Translations under genes and position numbers: made by a program
DNA from: Asticcacaulis benevestitus DSM 16100 = ATCC BAA-896
Lineage (GTDB): Bacteria; Pseudomonadota; Alphaproteobacteria; Caulobacterales; Caulobacteraceae
Direction of reading: 5' to 3'
Length of the DNA stretch: 64,000 nucleotides
NCBI RefSeq assembly: GCF_000376105.1
Contig: NZ_AQWM01000011.1
Span: forward strand, 1-64,000
Notes under the pieces: generated by a model
What the model saw: only the letters and a program-made list of their open reading frames with translations
Told to the model about the DNA's origin: nothing
Database searches by the model: none
Shown here: positions 45,208-54,261 of the stretch, piece after piece
Layout: the number at the start of each line of letters is the position of its first letter
How positions within the stretch are numbered: position 1 is the first letter of the stretch

Positions 45208-46770
45208 AACCGACAGGATATGGTCCGTCAGAGCGCGCGGGCCTTCACGGTGACTGATCAGGATCAAACCCTGCCGCTTTTCAGACAGATGCTTCGCCAG
45301 ATTCCCGACCACCTGCGCTTCGGTGGCAAGGTCGAGCCCTTCGGTCGGTTCATCAAGAATAAGGATCGGCGCCTCGCGCAACAGGCTGCGCGCGAGAGCG
45401 AGGCGTTTGCGCTCACCACCCGAAAGCGTGACGCCACCATCGCCGATCCAGGTATCGAGGCTTTTTGGCAAGGCCTTTACACGGTTAGACAGGCAGGCGG
45501 CTTCCAATGCGCCGAAAAGAGCCGCTTCTCGCGCGGCCTGGTTCAAGCCTTTCAAGGCTTCGTCGGAAAAGGCCATCAGCAGGTTGTCGCGGATCGTGCC
45601 GGTGATCAGGCCGGCGTCCTGCGGACAGAGTGAAAACTGATCCCGGCTTGAGTGAACCTCCAGACCTTCCACCGTTTGCAATCCCATCAAGGTCTCGATC
45701 AGGCGCGTCTTGCCGCTGCCGGAGGGGCCGTCGATGCGCAGGCGCAAGGTGCTGTCGAGCATGACCATTTCCCCCTTGAAGCTGAAAGCCGGCGTCTCAA
45801 ACACAAGCGGGGCAGAAACCTGCGGCTGGTCGTAGATGTCGGCGACGCGTGCCCGCGCCTGATCGAATCCGTCCTTCTGCGCCACAGCCTTGATCAGGAT
45901 GCCGAGACTCTCAAAGCCCATGCTGGCGGCCAGGATCGCCAGCGCCATATGCGCCAGAGGCTGGCCCAGGGCAGCCATGGCGACGCAGGCGAGGGCGAGT
46001 CCGGTCAGCCCTGTGGTCCAGGCGTTGCTGAGCGCATCCTTGCCGATAACGCGCGTGCGGGCCTCGACCAAGGCGGTCTCCAGCGTCTCAAGTTCAGTCA
46101 GCAGAGGCTTGCGCAGATCGTAGGCGCGGATATCCGGCAGTAAGGTCATGAGGGCGAAGAAGCGCGCCTTCACCGCGCCCATGGCCGCCTGTTCCGAAGC
46201 GCTGTTATCGTTGATGCGGCGGTGTATCCACACGCTGCCGGCCAGAGCAATGGCCATGAAGACGAGCAGAACAAGGGCGACCCATAGGCCGGCCAGCGCG
46301 GTCAAGATCAGGGCCGTCACCATACCGGCAAGGCCGGCGATGGGCGCGCTCTGCATCACCAGCGCGTTTTCGAGGGCGCTGACGTCCTGAATAAAGCGGC
46401 TGGAGGCTTCGCCGCGGCTTAAGCGCAAGGTTATTTCCGGCTGCGCGTTGATCACGCGCGTCAGCAGGGCCGGGCGCAGATCGGCCATGGCCCGGAGCGC
46501 CGCCGAGTGGCCGGTATAGCGCTCACCATAGCGCAGGATGGTGCGGGTAATGGCAAAGAAGCGAATGGCAGCGCTCGGCAGCAGGTAGTTAAAGCCCTGC
46601 GCCAGCAGAACGCCGCCGGCCCCGGCCACCGCCGCCCCGGTCAGGAACCAGCCGGAAATTCCCAGCAGGCTGACAGCGGAAATACTGACACCGGCCGCAA
46701 AGACAGCGGTAAGAAACAGGCGTGAGCCGTAGGTCGTTTTGAGGGTTTTGAAGAAATGGGCGAAGGTCAT
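45205..46770 (-). CDS. cydC: ABC exporter subunit CydC (cytochrome bd assembly)
   Basis: A 521-residue half-transporter: six hydrophobic segments in residues 15-290, then an ATPase domain with Walker A GPSGSGKT, signature LSGGERKRLALARSL, Walker B ILILDEPTEGLD and the His of LISHREG. CydDC exports thiols (cysteine, glutathione) to the periplasm and is needed for haem insertion into cytochrome bd. The ATG at 46770 overlaps the cydD stop as ATGA. Confidence 0.9.
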   Translation of the reverse strand: MTFAHFFKTLKTTYGSRLFLTAVFAAGVSISAVSLLGISGWFLTGAAVAGAGGVLLAQGFNYLLPSAAIRFFAITRTILRYGERYTGHSAALRAMADLRPALLTRVINAQPEITLRLSRGEASSRFIQDVSALENALVMQSAPIAGLAGMVTALILTALAGLWVALVLLVFMAIALAGSVWIHRRINDNSASEQAAMGAVKARFFALMTLLPDIRAYDLRKPLLTELETLETALVEARTRVIGKDALSNAWTTGLTGLALACVAMAALGQPLAHMALAILAASMGFESLGILIKAVAQKDGFDQARARVADIYDQPQVSAPLVFETPAFSFKGEMVMLDSTLRLRIDGPSGSGKTRLIETLMGLQTVEGLEVHSSRDQFSLCPQDAGLITGTIRDNLLMAFSDEALKGLNQAAREAALFGALEAACLSNRVKALPKSLDTWIGDGGVTLSGGERKRLALARSLLREAPILILDEPTEGLDLATEAQVVGNLAKHLSEKRQGLILISHREGPRALTDHILSV

Positions 46771-48428
46771 GTGATATCCACCACGAGGTCGGCCAGGGCG
46801 CACAGCTTTGGCGAATGGCTGGAAAGGATGACGGTGCGGCCCTTGAACAGCGCCGGCAGCAAACGGATCAGGTCATCTTCGGCGGCTGAGTCGAGATCGG
46901 CGGTCGGTTCATCTAGCAGAAGGATCGGCGCCTCTTTCAAGGCGGCACGGGCGAGGCCAAGCTTGCGCCGTTCGCCACCGGACAGGCCGGAGCCGCGTTC
47001 GTTGAGATCGTGCAGCAGCGCCTTGTCGCGCGTGGTGACCAACCCTTCCAGATGAAAGTCTGTGATGGCCTGCGCGATATCGGCCTTCGTTGCGGCACGA
47101 TTGGCCAGGGTCAGGTTGTCGGCGAGGGTGCCGGAGAGTATGGGCGGATTTTGCGACACCCAGGCGATGCTGGCGCTGATATCGCCTGCGCTTTCACCCT
47201 TGATCAGGATGTCGCCGGAGATCTTGTGCCCATAGCCAAGTAACAGGCGCAGCAGCGTGGTCTTGCCCGAACCTGTCGGCCCGCGCAGGGCGATAACCTG
47301 ACCCGGACGGGCGGTAAAGCTGACCGGCCCGATGCGGAAATCGGGATCGTCGGCAAAGCCACAGATCACATCCTGATAGATGATTTCCGGCGCGCTGATA
47401 AGCGGCGCGGCAGGTGTGGTTTCCGGCAAAATGTCCAGCGCGATAAGCCTTTGTGTCGCCGCCATGGCCGTTTGTCGATCGTGATAGGCGGCGGCCAAGC
47501 GGCGCATCGGCGCATAAACCTCCGGCGCCAAGGCCAGAACGAAGAAGGCGGCCGGAAAGGTCAGGATTTCCGGCGAAGGGAAGGGCAGTTCGCCGAGCAG
47601 ATAAAAGCCACAATAGATGGCGATCAGTGCCACGCTGAGCGCGCTGAAAAATTCGAGTACCGCCGAGGTCACGAAAGCCACCTTCAGCACCCGCAGCGTC
47701 CGTTCGGCGACATCGCGCGCGGCATGGCCGACGCTGCGCACCTGACGCGGCCCAGCTTCGAAGCTGAGGATCAGCGGCAGGGCCTTGATGCGATCGACGA
47801 ACAGGTTGGACAGCCGGGACAGGGCCTCGAGCTGACGTTTCGACTCGTCGGCGCTGGTCATGCCGAGGATCGCCATCAGTGCGACAAACGGAAGCAGGGT
47901 GAGCAGCAAAATACCAGCGCTGACCGGACTGACCACCGCCATCAGGGCAAGCAGGCCCAGTGGCAGGACGCGCGCCTGAAGCTCGCTCTGACTGAACCGG
48001 GCGTAGTAGCCTTCGAGCGCCTCGCTGTCTTCAAACAGGGCGTTGAGGCGCGACTGATGCTGAGCGGAGTCGATCCGCCCGGCCAGGGCCTTGCCCATGA
48101 TATCGAGGCGGATATGCCGGATGATGCTGCGCGCCGCTTTCAGGCTAAGCTTCTGGTTTATAAGGCCTATACCTGCGCGTACAGCCAGCGCTCCGACCGT
48201 GACGAGAAGCGCCGGCAACAGGGCGCTGAGTGTCTCGGGGTGGCCGAACAGGTCGCTGACCATATGGCTGAGGCCCCAGGCAAAAGCGGCGATGCAAAGA
48301 CCTTCCGCCAGACCCAGCCAGCCGGTCAGGCGCAGGGTTTTCGTCTCTGCTTTGGCCCATGCCCGTAACTGTCTCCGCAGCCTGACCTGGCTGTCACCGG
48401 TATCGGCTGCGGCGTCAGGGTGCGACAT
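46767..48428 (-). CDS. cydD: ABC exporter subunit CydD (cytochrome bd assembly)
   Basis: A 553-residue half-transporter with membrane helices in residues 35-310 and an ATPase domain: Walker A GPTGSGKTT, signature GLSGGERRKLGLARAAL, Walker B ILLLDEPTADLD, His in LSSHSPK. It pairs with CydC. The ATG at 48428 is preferred over one seven codons upstream. The gene is divergent from cydABX across 152 bp, so maturation system and oxidase share a control region. Confidence 0.9.
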   Translation of the reverse strand: MSHPDAAADTGDSQVRLRRQLRAWAKAETKTLRLTGWLGLAEGLCIAAFAWGLSHMVSDLFGHPETLSALLPALLVTVGALAVRAGIGLINQKLSLKAARSIIRHIRLDIMGKALAGRIDSAQHQSRLNALFEDSEALEGYYARFSQSELQARVLPLGLLALMAVVSPVSAGILLLTLLPFVALMAILGMTSADESKRQLEALSRLSNLFVDRIKALPLILSFEAGPRQVRSVGHAARDVAERTLRVLKVAFVTSAVLEFFSALSVALIAIYCGFYLLGELPFPSPEILTFPAAFFVLALAPEVYAPMRRLAAAYHDRQTAMAATQRLIALDILPETTPAAPLISAPEIIYQDVICGFADDPDFRIGPVSFTARPGQVIALRGPTGSGKTTLLRLLLGYGHKISGDILIKGESAGDISASIAWVSQNPPILSGTLADNLTLANRAATKADIAQAITDFHLEGLVTTRDKALLHDLNERGSGLSGGERRKLGLARAALKEAPILLLDEPTADLDSAAEDDLIRLLPALFKGRTVILSSHSPKLCALADLVVDIT

Positions 48429-48580
48429 CTTGGATGTTGTGCGGCGCAAAATTAAGCCTTATTGTTTCTATGGTTTTAGCTGTGCCGTTTCCCTTTTGAG
48501 TTGAGAAAAAGCATTGCTAAGCGTGAATTTTAGGCGTCTTCATCACCAGAGACGCGAAGTTTTTTAATCGGGGACGACTG

Positions 48581-50173
48581 ATGGACCTCAGTACCGTAGA
48601 ACTCTCAAGGCTGCAATTCGCCTTGACTGCCATGTATCACTTTCTCTTCGTACCGCTCACCCTTGGCCTCAGCTTCATGCTGGTGATCATGGAAAGCGTG
48701 TATGTCCTTACGCGCAAGGAAATCTGGCGCACAATCACCCGCTTCTGGGGGCTATTGTTCGGCATCAACTTCGTTCTGGGTGTGGCAACAGGCCTCACCA
48801 TGGAATTCGAGTTCGGCATGAACTGGTCGTATTACTCGCACTATGTCGGCGATATTTTCGGCGCGCCTCTGGCGATTGAGGGCTTGATGGCCTTCTTCCT
48901 GGAAGCCACCTTCGTCGGCCTGATGTTCTTCGGCTGGGAAAAACTCTCCCGCCCGGCGCACCTGATGGTGACCTTCATGGTCGCGCTCGGCACCAATCTG
49001 TCGGCCCTGTGGATTCTTGTCGCCAATGGCTGGATGCAGCACCCAGCAGGGGCTGAATTCAATCCGGCCACCATGCGGATGGAAGTCACCAACTTCATGG
49101 AGGTTCTGTTCAATCCGGTGGCGCAGGCCAAGTTCGTCCACACCGTCAGTGCTGGCTACGTGCTGGCTGCGGTCTTCGTGATGGGGGTTTCGGCCATCTA
49201 TCTTTGGAATAACAAATGGACCAGCGTCGCCAAGCGCTCCATGGCCGTCGCCGCCGCTTTCGGCCTGGTGTCTTCGCTGTCGGTTGTCGTGCTGGGGGAT
49301 GAATCCGGCTACGCCCTGACCGATAACCAGAGGATGAAGCTCGCCGCACTCGAATCCATGTGGCACACGGAAAAAGCTCCGGCTGGCATCTCGGTGTTCG
49401 GTATCCCCAATGTGAAAGAACAGCGCACCGATTTTGACGTCAAGATCCCCTATGTGCTTGGCCTGATTGCCACGCGCAGCGTCGATCAACCGGTCATCGG
49501 CATCCTTGACCTGACCGATAAGGCTGAGGCGCGCATCCGTTCGGGTATCATCGCCTATGACGGGGTTGAGAAGCTGAAGTCCAATCCTGAAGATCTGGCG
49601 GCGCGTGCGCTTTTCGAGGCTCACAAGTCCGATCTCGGTTATGCCCTCCTGCTTAAAAAATATGTTGCTGACCCGCGGATGGCCACCAATCAGATGATTG
49701 TTCAGGCTTCGCTCGACACCATCCCTAATGTACCGGTGATGTTCTGGAGCTTCCGCGTCATGGCCGGACTGGGCTTTGCCTTTATCCTTCTCTTCGCCAC
49801 CGCCTTCTTGATGGTGACTTTCGAGAAGCACAATAACCGCCTGTTCCTGCTGGCCTGTATCATCGCCATTCCCTTTCCCTGGATCGCCATCGAAGCGGGC
49901 TGGGTATTGGCTGAAATCGGCCGCCAGCCCTGGGCGGTGGACGGTGTGCTGCCGACCTTCCTGGGCGCATCCAGCCTGACCAAGGGACAGATCTGGAGCA
50001 CAATTGTCGGCTTCACCCTGGTCTACGGCATCATGGCGGTTATCGAGATCAATCTGATGATCCACGCCATCAAAAAGGGACCGTATCAGGCCAAGTTCGG
50101 CCGGATGCACGATGATCCCGACGTCAGCCCCACCGATGACCCCGCCATGCCCGTTGTCGGCCCCGCGGAATAA
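48581..50173 (+). CDS. cydA: Cytochrome bd ubiquinol oxidase subunit I
   Basis: A 530-residue membrane protein. VELSRLQFALTAMYHFLFVPLTLGLS contains His of haem b595/d and the typical opening; GLLFGINFVLGVATGLTMEFEFGMNW holds Glu99/Glu107-type residues, and PWIAIEAGWVLAEIGRQPW is the conserved late segment. The Q-loop region (about 250-370) is of the short form. With CydB it reduces oxygen to water with high affinity, oxidising quinol. GGGGAC precedes the ATG. Twelve bases separate it from cydB. Confidence 0.97.
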   Translation: MDLSTVELSRLQFALTAMYHFLFVPLTLGLSFMLVIMESVYVLTRKEIWRTITRFWGLLFGINFVLGVATGLTMEFEFGMNWSYYSHYVGDIFGAPLAIEGLMAFFLEATFVGLMFFGWEKLSRPAHLMVTFMVALGTNLSALWILVANGWMQHPAGAEFNPATMRMEVTNFMEVLFNPVAQAKFVHTVSAGYVLAAVFVMGVSAIYLWNNKWTSVAKRSMAVAAAFGLVSSLSVVVLGDESGYALTDNQRMKLAALESMWHTEKAPAGISVFGIPNVKEQRTDFDVKIPYVLGLIATRSVDQPVIGILDLTDKAEARIRSGIIAYDGVEKLKSNPEDLAARALFEAHKSDLGYALLLKKYVADPRMATNQMIVQASLDTIPNVPVMFWSFRVMAGLGFAFILLFATAFLMVTFEKHNNRLFLLACIIAIPFPWIAIEAGWVLAEIGRQPWAVDGVLPTFLGASSLTKGQIWSTIVGFTLVYGIMAVIEINLMIHAIKKGPYQAKFGRMHDDPDVSPTDDPAMPVVGPAE

Positions 50174-50185
50174 GGAGTTACACCA

Positions 50186-51346
50186 ATGGAATTACCTCTC
50201 GACTACATGACCCTCAGGGTTATCTGGTGGGGCCTGGTCGGCGTGCTGCTGATAGGTTTCGCCATCATGGACGGCTTCGACATGGGGGTGGCGGCCCTGC
50301 TGCCCTTCGTCGCCAAGAACGACTCCGAGCGCCGCACCGTCATCAACACGGTGGGGGCCACCTGGGAAGGCAATCAGGTGTGGTTCATCCTGGGGGGCGG
50401 CGCCATCTTCGCGGCCTGGCCCTTCGTCTACGCCGTCAGCTTCTCCGGCTTCTATCTTGCCATGTTTCTGGTTCTGACGGCCCTCATCCTGCGTCCCGTC
50501 GGCTTCAAGTATCGCTCGAAGCGTCCGGGCAAGGCCTGGCGCCGCAACTGGGACTGGGCGCTGTTCGCTGGTGGCTTCATTCCGGCCCTGGTCTTCGGCG
50601 TGGCCATTGGCAACGTGCTCCAAGGTGCGCCCTTCAGTTTCGATAGCGATCTGCGCGCCACCTATCATGACATGTTCCTGGGCGGCCTGCTTGGCCTGTT
50701 CTCGCCCTTCACCGTCCTGTGCGGCCTGACCTCCGTGGCCATGCTGGTGCTGCAAGGTTCGACCTGGCTCGGCCTCAAGCTGGAAAAAGGCATCGTGCGT
50801 GAACGCGCCCTGCGCTTTGGCCTATTCGCCGCCCTGGGTGTGATCCTGCTCTTCGCTGCCGGTTACGTGTTCATCCGCTTCTCCGGCCTGGGCTTCACCG
50901 TCGTGGGTTCGGTCAATAGCGGTGCCCCGTCCAATCCGATCCATACCGAAGTGGTGCCGGCCGCTGGCGCCTGGCTTAACAACTTCGCCAAGTATCCCTG
51001 GATGTGGGCGGCTCCTGTGCTGGGTTTTGTCGGTCCCCTTATCGCCATTGCCGGCCAACGTCTGCGCAGCGACTGGCTGGCCTTCAGTGGCTCGTCCCTG
51101 GCGATCGTTGGCATTATCGGCACCGTTGGTTGCTCGATGTTCCCGATCATCCTGCCCAGCACCGTCGACGCGCACTCCAGCCTGCTGGTCTGGAACGCCT
51201 CCAGCTCGCACCTGACCTTGTTCATCATGTTGCTGGTGACGCTGGTCTTCCTGCCGATCGTACTGTTCTACACCGCCTGGGTTTACAAGGTGCTGTTTGG
51301 CCGGATCAAGACCGAAGACCTGCGCACCAACCCCGATCTCTATTAA
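50186..51346 (+). CDS. cydB: Cytochrome bd ubiquinol oxidase subunit II
   Basis: A 386-residue protein with eight to nine hydrophobic segments. IWWGLVGVLLIGFAIMDGFDMGVAALLPFV and GNQVWFILGGGAIFAAWPFVYA are the family signatures. It is the second core subunit of cytochrome bd, stabilising the haems. RBS AAGGAG precedes the ATG. A terminal DPD-type tail is followed 48 bp later by cydX. Confidence 0.97.
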   Translation: MELPLDYMTLRVIWWGLVGVLLIGFAIMDGFDMGVAALLPFVAKNDSERRTVINTVGATWEGNQVWFILGGGAIFAAWPFVYAVSFSGFYLAMFLVLTALILRPVGFKYRSKRPGKAWRRNWDWALFAGGFIPALVFGVAIGNVLQGAPFSFDSDLRATYHDMFLGGLLGLFSPFTVLCGLTSVAMLVLQGSTWLGLKLEKGIVRERALRFGLFAALGVILLFAAGYVFIRFSGLGFTVVGSVNSGAPSNPIHTEVVPAAGAWLNNFAKYPWMWAAPVLGFVGPLIAIAGQRLRSDWLAFSGSSLAIVGIIGTVGCSMFPIILPSTVDAHSSLLVWNASSSHLTLFIMLLVTLVFLPIVLFYTAWVYKVLFGRIKTEDLRTNPDLY

Positions 51347-51394
51347 TCAAACCAGGGAGGCTTTGGCCTCCCTGCCCATCACAGGACTAAGCAC

Positions 51395-51517
51395 ATGTGG
51401 TATTTTTCTTGGATCTTAGGTGTCGGCCTGGCCGTCGCTGTCGGTGCTCTCAACGGTATCTGGTATGAATTCCATACCACCGATGATCCCGATGCCGAAG
51501 ACCCCTATATCGACTAG
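51395..51517 (+). CDS. cydX: CydX-type small subunit of cytochrome bd
   Basis: A 40-residue open frame starting MWYFSWILGVGLAVAVGALN, with one hydrophobic helix and an acidic C-terminus (DDPDAEDPYID). This is the CydX/CbdX pattern: short, N-terminal MWYF-type aromatic start, a single transmembrane helix and Trp-Tyr-Glu (WYEF) after it. CydX binds CydA and is needed for a stable, active oxidase. It lies directly after cydB and before the operon terminator. Confidence 0.93.
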   Translation: MWYFSWILGVGLAVAVGALNGIWYEFHTTDDPDAEDPYID

Positions 51518-51558
51518 TGACATTTCAGGCTGGCTTCCCCCGCGCCACCTGAATGCTG

Positions 51559-51589
51559 AGCCGGCCTGATCCTGTCAGGCCGGCTTTTT
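51559..51589 (+). terminator. Rho-independent terminator of cydABX
   Basis: An 11-bp perfect stem, AGCCGGCCTGA (51559-51569) with TCAGGCCGGCT (51575-51585), has a five-base loop and a T5 tail. It lies 42 bp after the cydX stop and just before MITE-like copy B. Confidence 0.92.
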
Positions 51590-51603
51590 CATGCCCGCCT
51601 GCC

Positions 51604-51710
51604 TAGAGCGCTTTCCGAAAAGTGTGACGCACTTTTCGGATAAAAAAAAAGCGCGTCAAAATAAAAAATTAGAGCGCCGATCTGATCCAATCAGATCGGA
51701 ACACGCTCTA
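51604..51710. mobile_element. MITE-like element, copy B (TA-flanked)
   Basis: A 103-bp unit (51606-51708) bounded by TA at 51604-51605 and 51709-51710. It matches copy A over its full length apart from the A-rich middle, with the same two hairpins and GAGCG/CGCTC ends. Its right end supplies the TAG stop codon of the CapD-like gene. No coding sequence is inside. Confidence 0.88.
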
Positions 51711-52883
51711 GGCGCGCAGGGAATTGACCAGATTGAAGACCATGGTTTTGGCCGGCGCGTCGTGGCCTTCCTGAGCGAGCGCATAAAGGGTCTGCATCAC
51801 CTCATCGGGGACCGGCGCCACGTGCGCCTGATTGACCACCTCGAAAATGCCCGGCAGCACCAGTTCACGCACCTCATTGTCGTCCACCAGCGCTTCGGTG
51901 ATTTTCTCGCCTTCGCGTAAGCCTGTGAAGGTGATCTTGATATCCTTATCGGGCTTGAGGCCGTAGAGCTTGATCATCCGCGTCGCCAGATCCATGATCT
52001 TGACCGGCTTGCCCATCTCAAGGATGTAAAGGCCGGACTTGTGATCCGGCGTCTTCGCGTTGTTCATGGCGGCGGTGAGCACGAGTTGCACCGCCTCGAA
52101 AATGGTCATGAAGTAACGCTCGACTTCGCGGTCGGTCAGGGTGATCGGCCCGCCGCGCTCGATCTGCGACTTGAACAAAGGCACCACGGATCCGGTCGAG
52201 CCCAGCACATTGCCAAAGCGCACGACGCAGGCCTGGTGGGTGTCGGAAATCTGCGTGCGGATGAGGTGTTCGGCCAGTCGCTTGGTGGCGCCCATCAGCG
52301 ACGATGGCGCCACGGCTTTGTCGGACGATATCAGCACCAGTTGCTTGACACCGGCGGCCTTGGCGGCATCGATGACATATTGCGTACCGAGCACATTGGT
52401 CAGCACGCTCTCGCTCGGATTCAGCTCGACCATCGGCACGTGCTTGAGGGCGGCGGCATGGAAGATGACGTCGGGCCTCTGCTGCGCGACCAGGGCGGCG
52501 ATGCGTTCCTTGCGGCGCACGCTGCACAGGAAGGGGCGCGCCCGTTCGCCGGCTCCGTTGTTGGGAAATTCAAGTTTGATCGCGCGGTCAATCTCATAGA
52601 GCGCCAGTTCGGAGTGATCGATCAGGCTGACATGTTCGGCGCCAAGCGCCAGCACCTGCTTGCAGATTTCCGAACCGATCGAGCCGCCGGCGCCGGTCAC
52701 CAGAATACGCTTGCCGCTGTAAAAGCCTTTCAGGCCATCGGTATCAAGCTGGACCTGAGGACGATGCAGCAGCACCTTGAACGACGCCGGATCGCTCGGG
52801 TCGGGCAGGGGGATGGTGCCGTTTTTCTTACCAAAGGAGGACAGCCGGGTCATAAACCGAAGCAGTCGATAGTTCAGGCTCAT
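51708..52883 (-). CDS. Polysaccharide biosynthesis NDP-sugar 4,6-dehydratase, CapD/WbpM type
   Basis: A 391-residue SDR. The NAD site is ILVTGAGGSIGSEICKQVLA near residue 60; HAAALKHVPMVELNP follows, and the active site is SSDKAVAPSSLMGATKRLAE, with Met in place of the usual Tyr, as in WbpM/FlaA1-type dehydratases. The four-helix membrane domain of full-length WbpM is missing, so this is the short soluble form. It probably acts on UDP-GlcNAc to make precursors for surface glycans or glycosylation. Stop codon formed at the MITE-like junction. Confidence 0.88.
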   Translation of the reverse strand: MSLNYRLLRFMTRLSSFGKKNGTIPLPDPSDPASFKVLLHRPQVQLDTDGLKGFYSGKRILVTGAGGSIGSEICKQVLALGAEHVSLIDHSELALYEIDRAIKLEFPNNGAGERARPFLCSVRRKERIAALVAQQRPDVIFHAAALKHVPMVELNPSESVLTNVLGTQYVIDAAKAAGVKQLVLISSDKAVAPSSLMGATKRLAEHLIRTQISDTHQACVVRFGNVLGSTGSVVPLFKSQIERGGPITLTDREVERYFMTIFEAVQLVLTAAMNNAKTPDHKSGLYILEMGKPVKIMDLATRMIKLYGLKPDKDIKITFTGLREGEKITEALVDDNEVRELVLPGIFEVVNQAHVAPVPDEVMQTLYALAQEGHDAPAKTMVFNLVNSLRA

Positions 52884-53073
52884 GGATGTCCCTGGCGCGT
52901 AATTAAAACTGGAGCGCCGCGACGATTAGGATTATCGCTCGACGCTGGATACTGACAGTGCGTATTGAGCTTGTTATGATCGTTTTATCAAGGCCATAAC
53001 AAACGAGTGGATCAATTTTTTGCAACCTGACGCATAAGTCTGTGCATGAAGTGGCGAATATGAGGCGCGGGCG
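52884..53073. other. Divergent spacer with an inverted repeat
   Basis: A 190-bp gap between the CapD-like gene and moaD. TTGTTATG (52971-52978) and CATAACAA (52995-53002) are inverted with a 16-bp spacer and no T-run; they could be an operator. Nothing resembling the molybdenum-cofactor riboswitch was recognised. Confidence 0.4.
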
Positions 53074-53304
53074 ATGATCGACGCACTATTTTTCGGCCGT
53101 GTGGCCGAGGCGCTGGGGCAGCGCCGGACGCAGATCGACGTGCCTGCCGAGGGCCTAAGCCTGCTCAGCTTGCGCGCACGCCTGTTTATCGGCGATGACG
53201 ATTCGAAAGTGCTGATGAGCGTCAATCAGGTCATCCAGAGCGGTGACCAGGCTTTACACGATGGTGACGAAGTGGCCTTTTTCTCCGTGTTTTCAGGCGG
53301 ATGA
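53074..53304 (+). CDS. moaD: Molybdopterin synthase small subunit
   Basis: A 76-residue ubiquitin-like protein ending FSVFSGG; the terminal Gly-Gly is adenylated and thiocarboxylated to carry sulfur into molybdopterin. MIDALFFGRVAEALG is the usual beginning. Preceded by GAGG. The stop overlaps the moaE start as ATGA. Confidence 0.93.
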   Translation: MIDALFFGRVAEALGQRRTQIDVPAEGLSLLSLRARLFIGDDDSKVLMSVNQVIQSGDQALHDGDEVAFFSVFSGG

Positions 53305-53771
53305 TCATGGCGGATATAGATGTAAAACTCCTGCCTGAGACGCTTGATCCTGTTCAAGAGCATGCGGCGTTTCTAGCGTGTTTCGGGCACCTTGGCGCGG
53401 TGACCGCCTTTACGGGTGTGGTGCGTGCAGCGGCGAAGGACGTAATCGTCGATTACCTTTATCTCGACTGGTATCCCGGCATGACCGAGGCGTCGATGCA
53501 CGCCATTGCCGAGACGGCGGCCGAGCGGTTCGAGATCGCTGCACTGGTGATCAGACACCGTTGCGCCAAGGTGAAAGCCGGCCAGCCGGTGGTGTTTGTG
53601 GCGGCGGCGTCATCGCACCGGCGCGCGGCCTTTGAGGCGGTGGACTACATGATGGACCGGCTGAAATCGGAGGCGGCGCTGTGGAAGCGCGAAGTCGGCC
53701 CCGATATCGACCACTGGATCGAACCGACCGGCAAGGACGCCGAAGATTTGCAACGCTGGAGTAAGCCATGA
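53301..53771 (+). CDS. moaE: Molybdopterin synthase catalytic subunit
   Basis: A 156-residue protein with [51 protein letters not shown] and the conserved [26 protein letters not shown] with the catalytic Lys. It converts precursor Z (cyclic pyranopterin) to molybdopterin using sulfur from MoaD. Overlaps moaD and moaC by four bases each. Confidence 0.95.
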   Translation: MIMADIDVKLLPETLDPVQEHAAFLACFGHLGAVTAFTGVVRAAAKDVIVDYLYLDWYPGMTEASMHAIAETAAERFEIAALVIRHRCAKVKAGQPVVFVAAASSHRRAAFEAVDYMMDRLKSEAALWKREVGPDIDHWIEPTGKDAEDLQRWSKP

Positions 53772-54229
53772 GCCTGTCGCATCTCGATGAAACCGGACGC
53801 GCCCGCATGGTCGATGTGTCGGATAAGGCTGTGACGGCGCGTATCGCCAAGGCGCAAGGGAAGCTGGTCTGCGCGACCGAGACGTTGGCGCTGGTGATCG
53901 AGGGGCGAACGCCGAAAGGCGCGGTGATATCCACCGCCGAACTGGCCGGCATCATGGCCGCCAAGCAGACCTCGAACCTGATTCCGCTGTGTCATCCCCT
54001 GGCGCTGAGCAAGGTGGCGGTGGTGATTGCGGTCAATCATGATCTGCCGGGCTTCGACATCACGGCCGAGGTCAAAACGACCTCGCAGACCGGCGTCGAG
54101 ATGGAGGCCCTGACGGCGGTCAGCGTGGCCGGACTCACGCTTTATGACATGCTTAAGGCGGTCGACAAGACCATGCGGATCGAAGGTATTGAGGTCACGG
54201 CCAAGAGCGGCGGAAAGTCGGACTGGTAG
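53768..54229 (+). CDS. moaC: Cyclic pyranopterin monophosphate synthase
   Basis: A 153-residue protein with [36 protein letters not shown] (catalytic His/Lys region), [24 protein letters not shown] and a C-terminal KSGGKSDW. It makes cyclic pyranopterin from the MoaA product. moaA is not in the window, so the first step is encoded elsewhere. Confidence 0.96.
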   Translation: MSLSHLDETGRARMVDVSDKAVTARIAKAQGKLVCATETLALVIEGRTPKGAVISTAELAGIMAAKQTSNLIPLCHPLALSKVAVVIAVNHDLPGFDITAEVKTTSQTGVEMEALTAVSVAGLTLYDMLKAVDKTMRIEGIEVTAKSGGKSDW

Positions 54230-54261
54230 CCGTTACCAGCCCGTACTGGGGAGAGGCCGCA

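Noticed and set aside
48429-48580. An FNR-type box in the cydD-cydA divergent region
   Set aside because: Only partial TTGA-like words are present, without the matching ATCAA half at the right spacing.
51559-51710. A riboswitch or small RNA after cydX
   Set aside because: The structures are explained by an ordinary terminator followed by MITE-like copy B.
45124-51920. Short open frames with shared peptide KLERRSDPIRSEHAL at 45124 and 51591
   Set aside because: The shared peptide is only the translation of the two MITE-like repeats, not a protein family.
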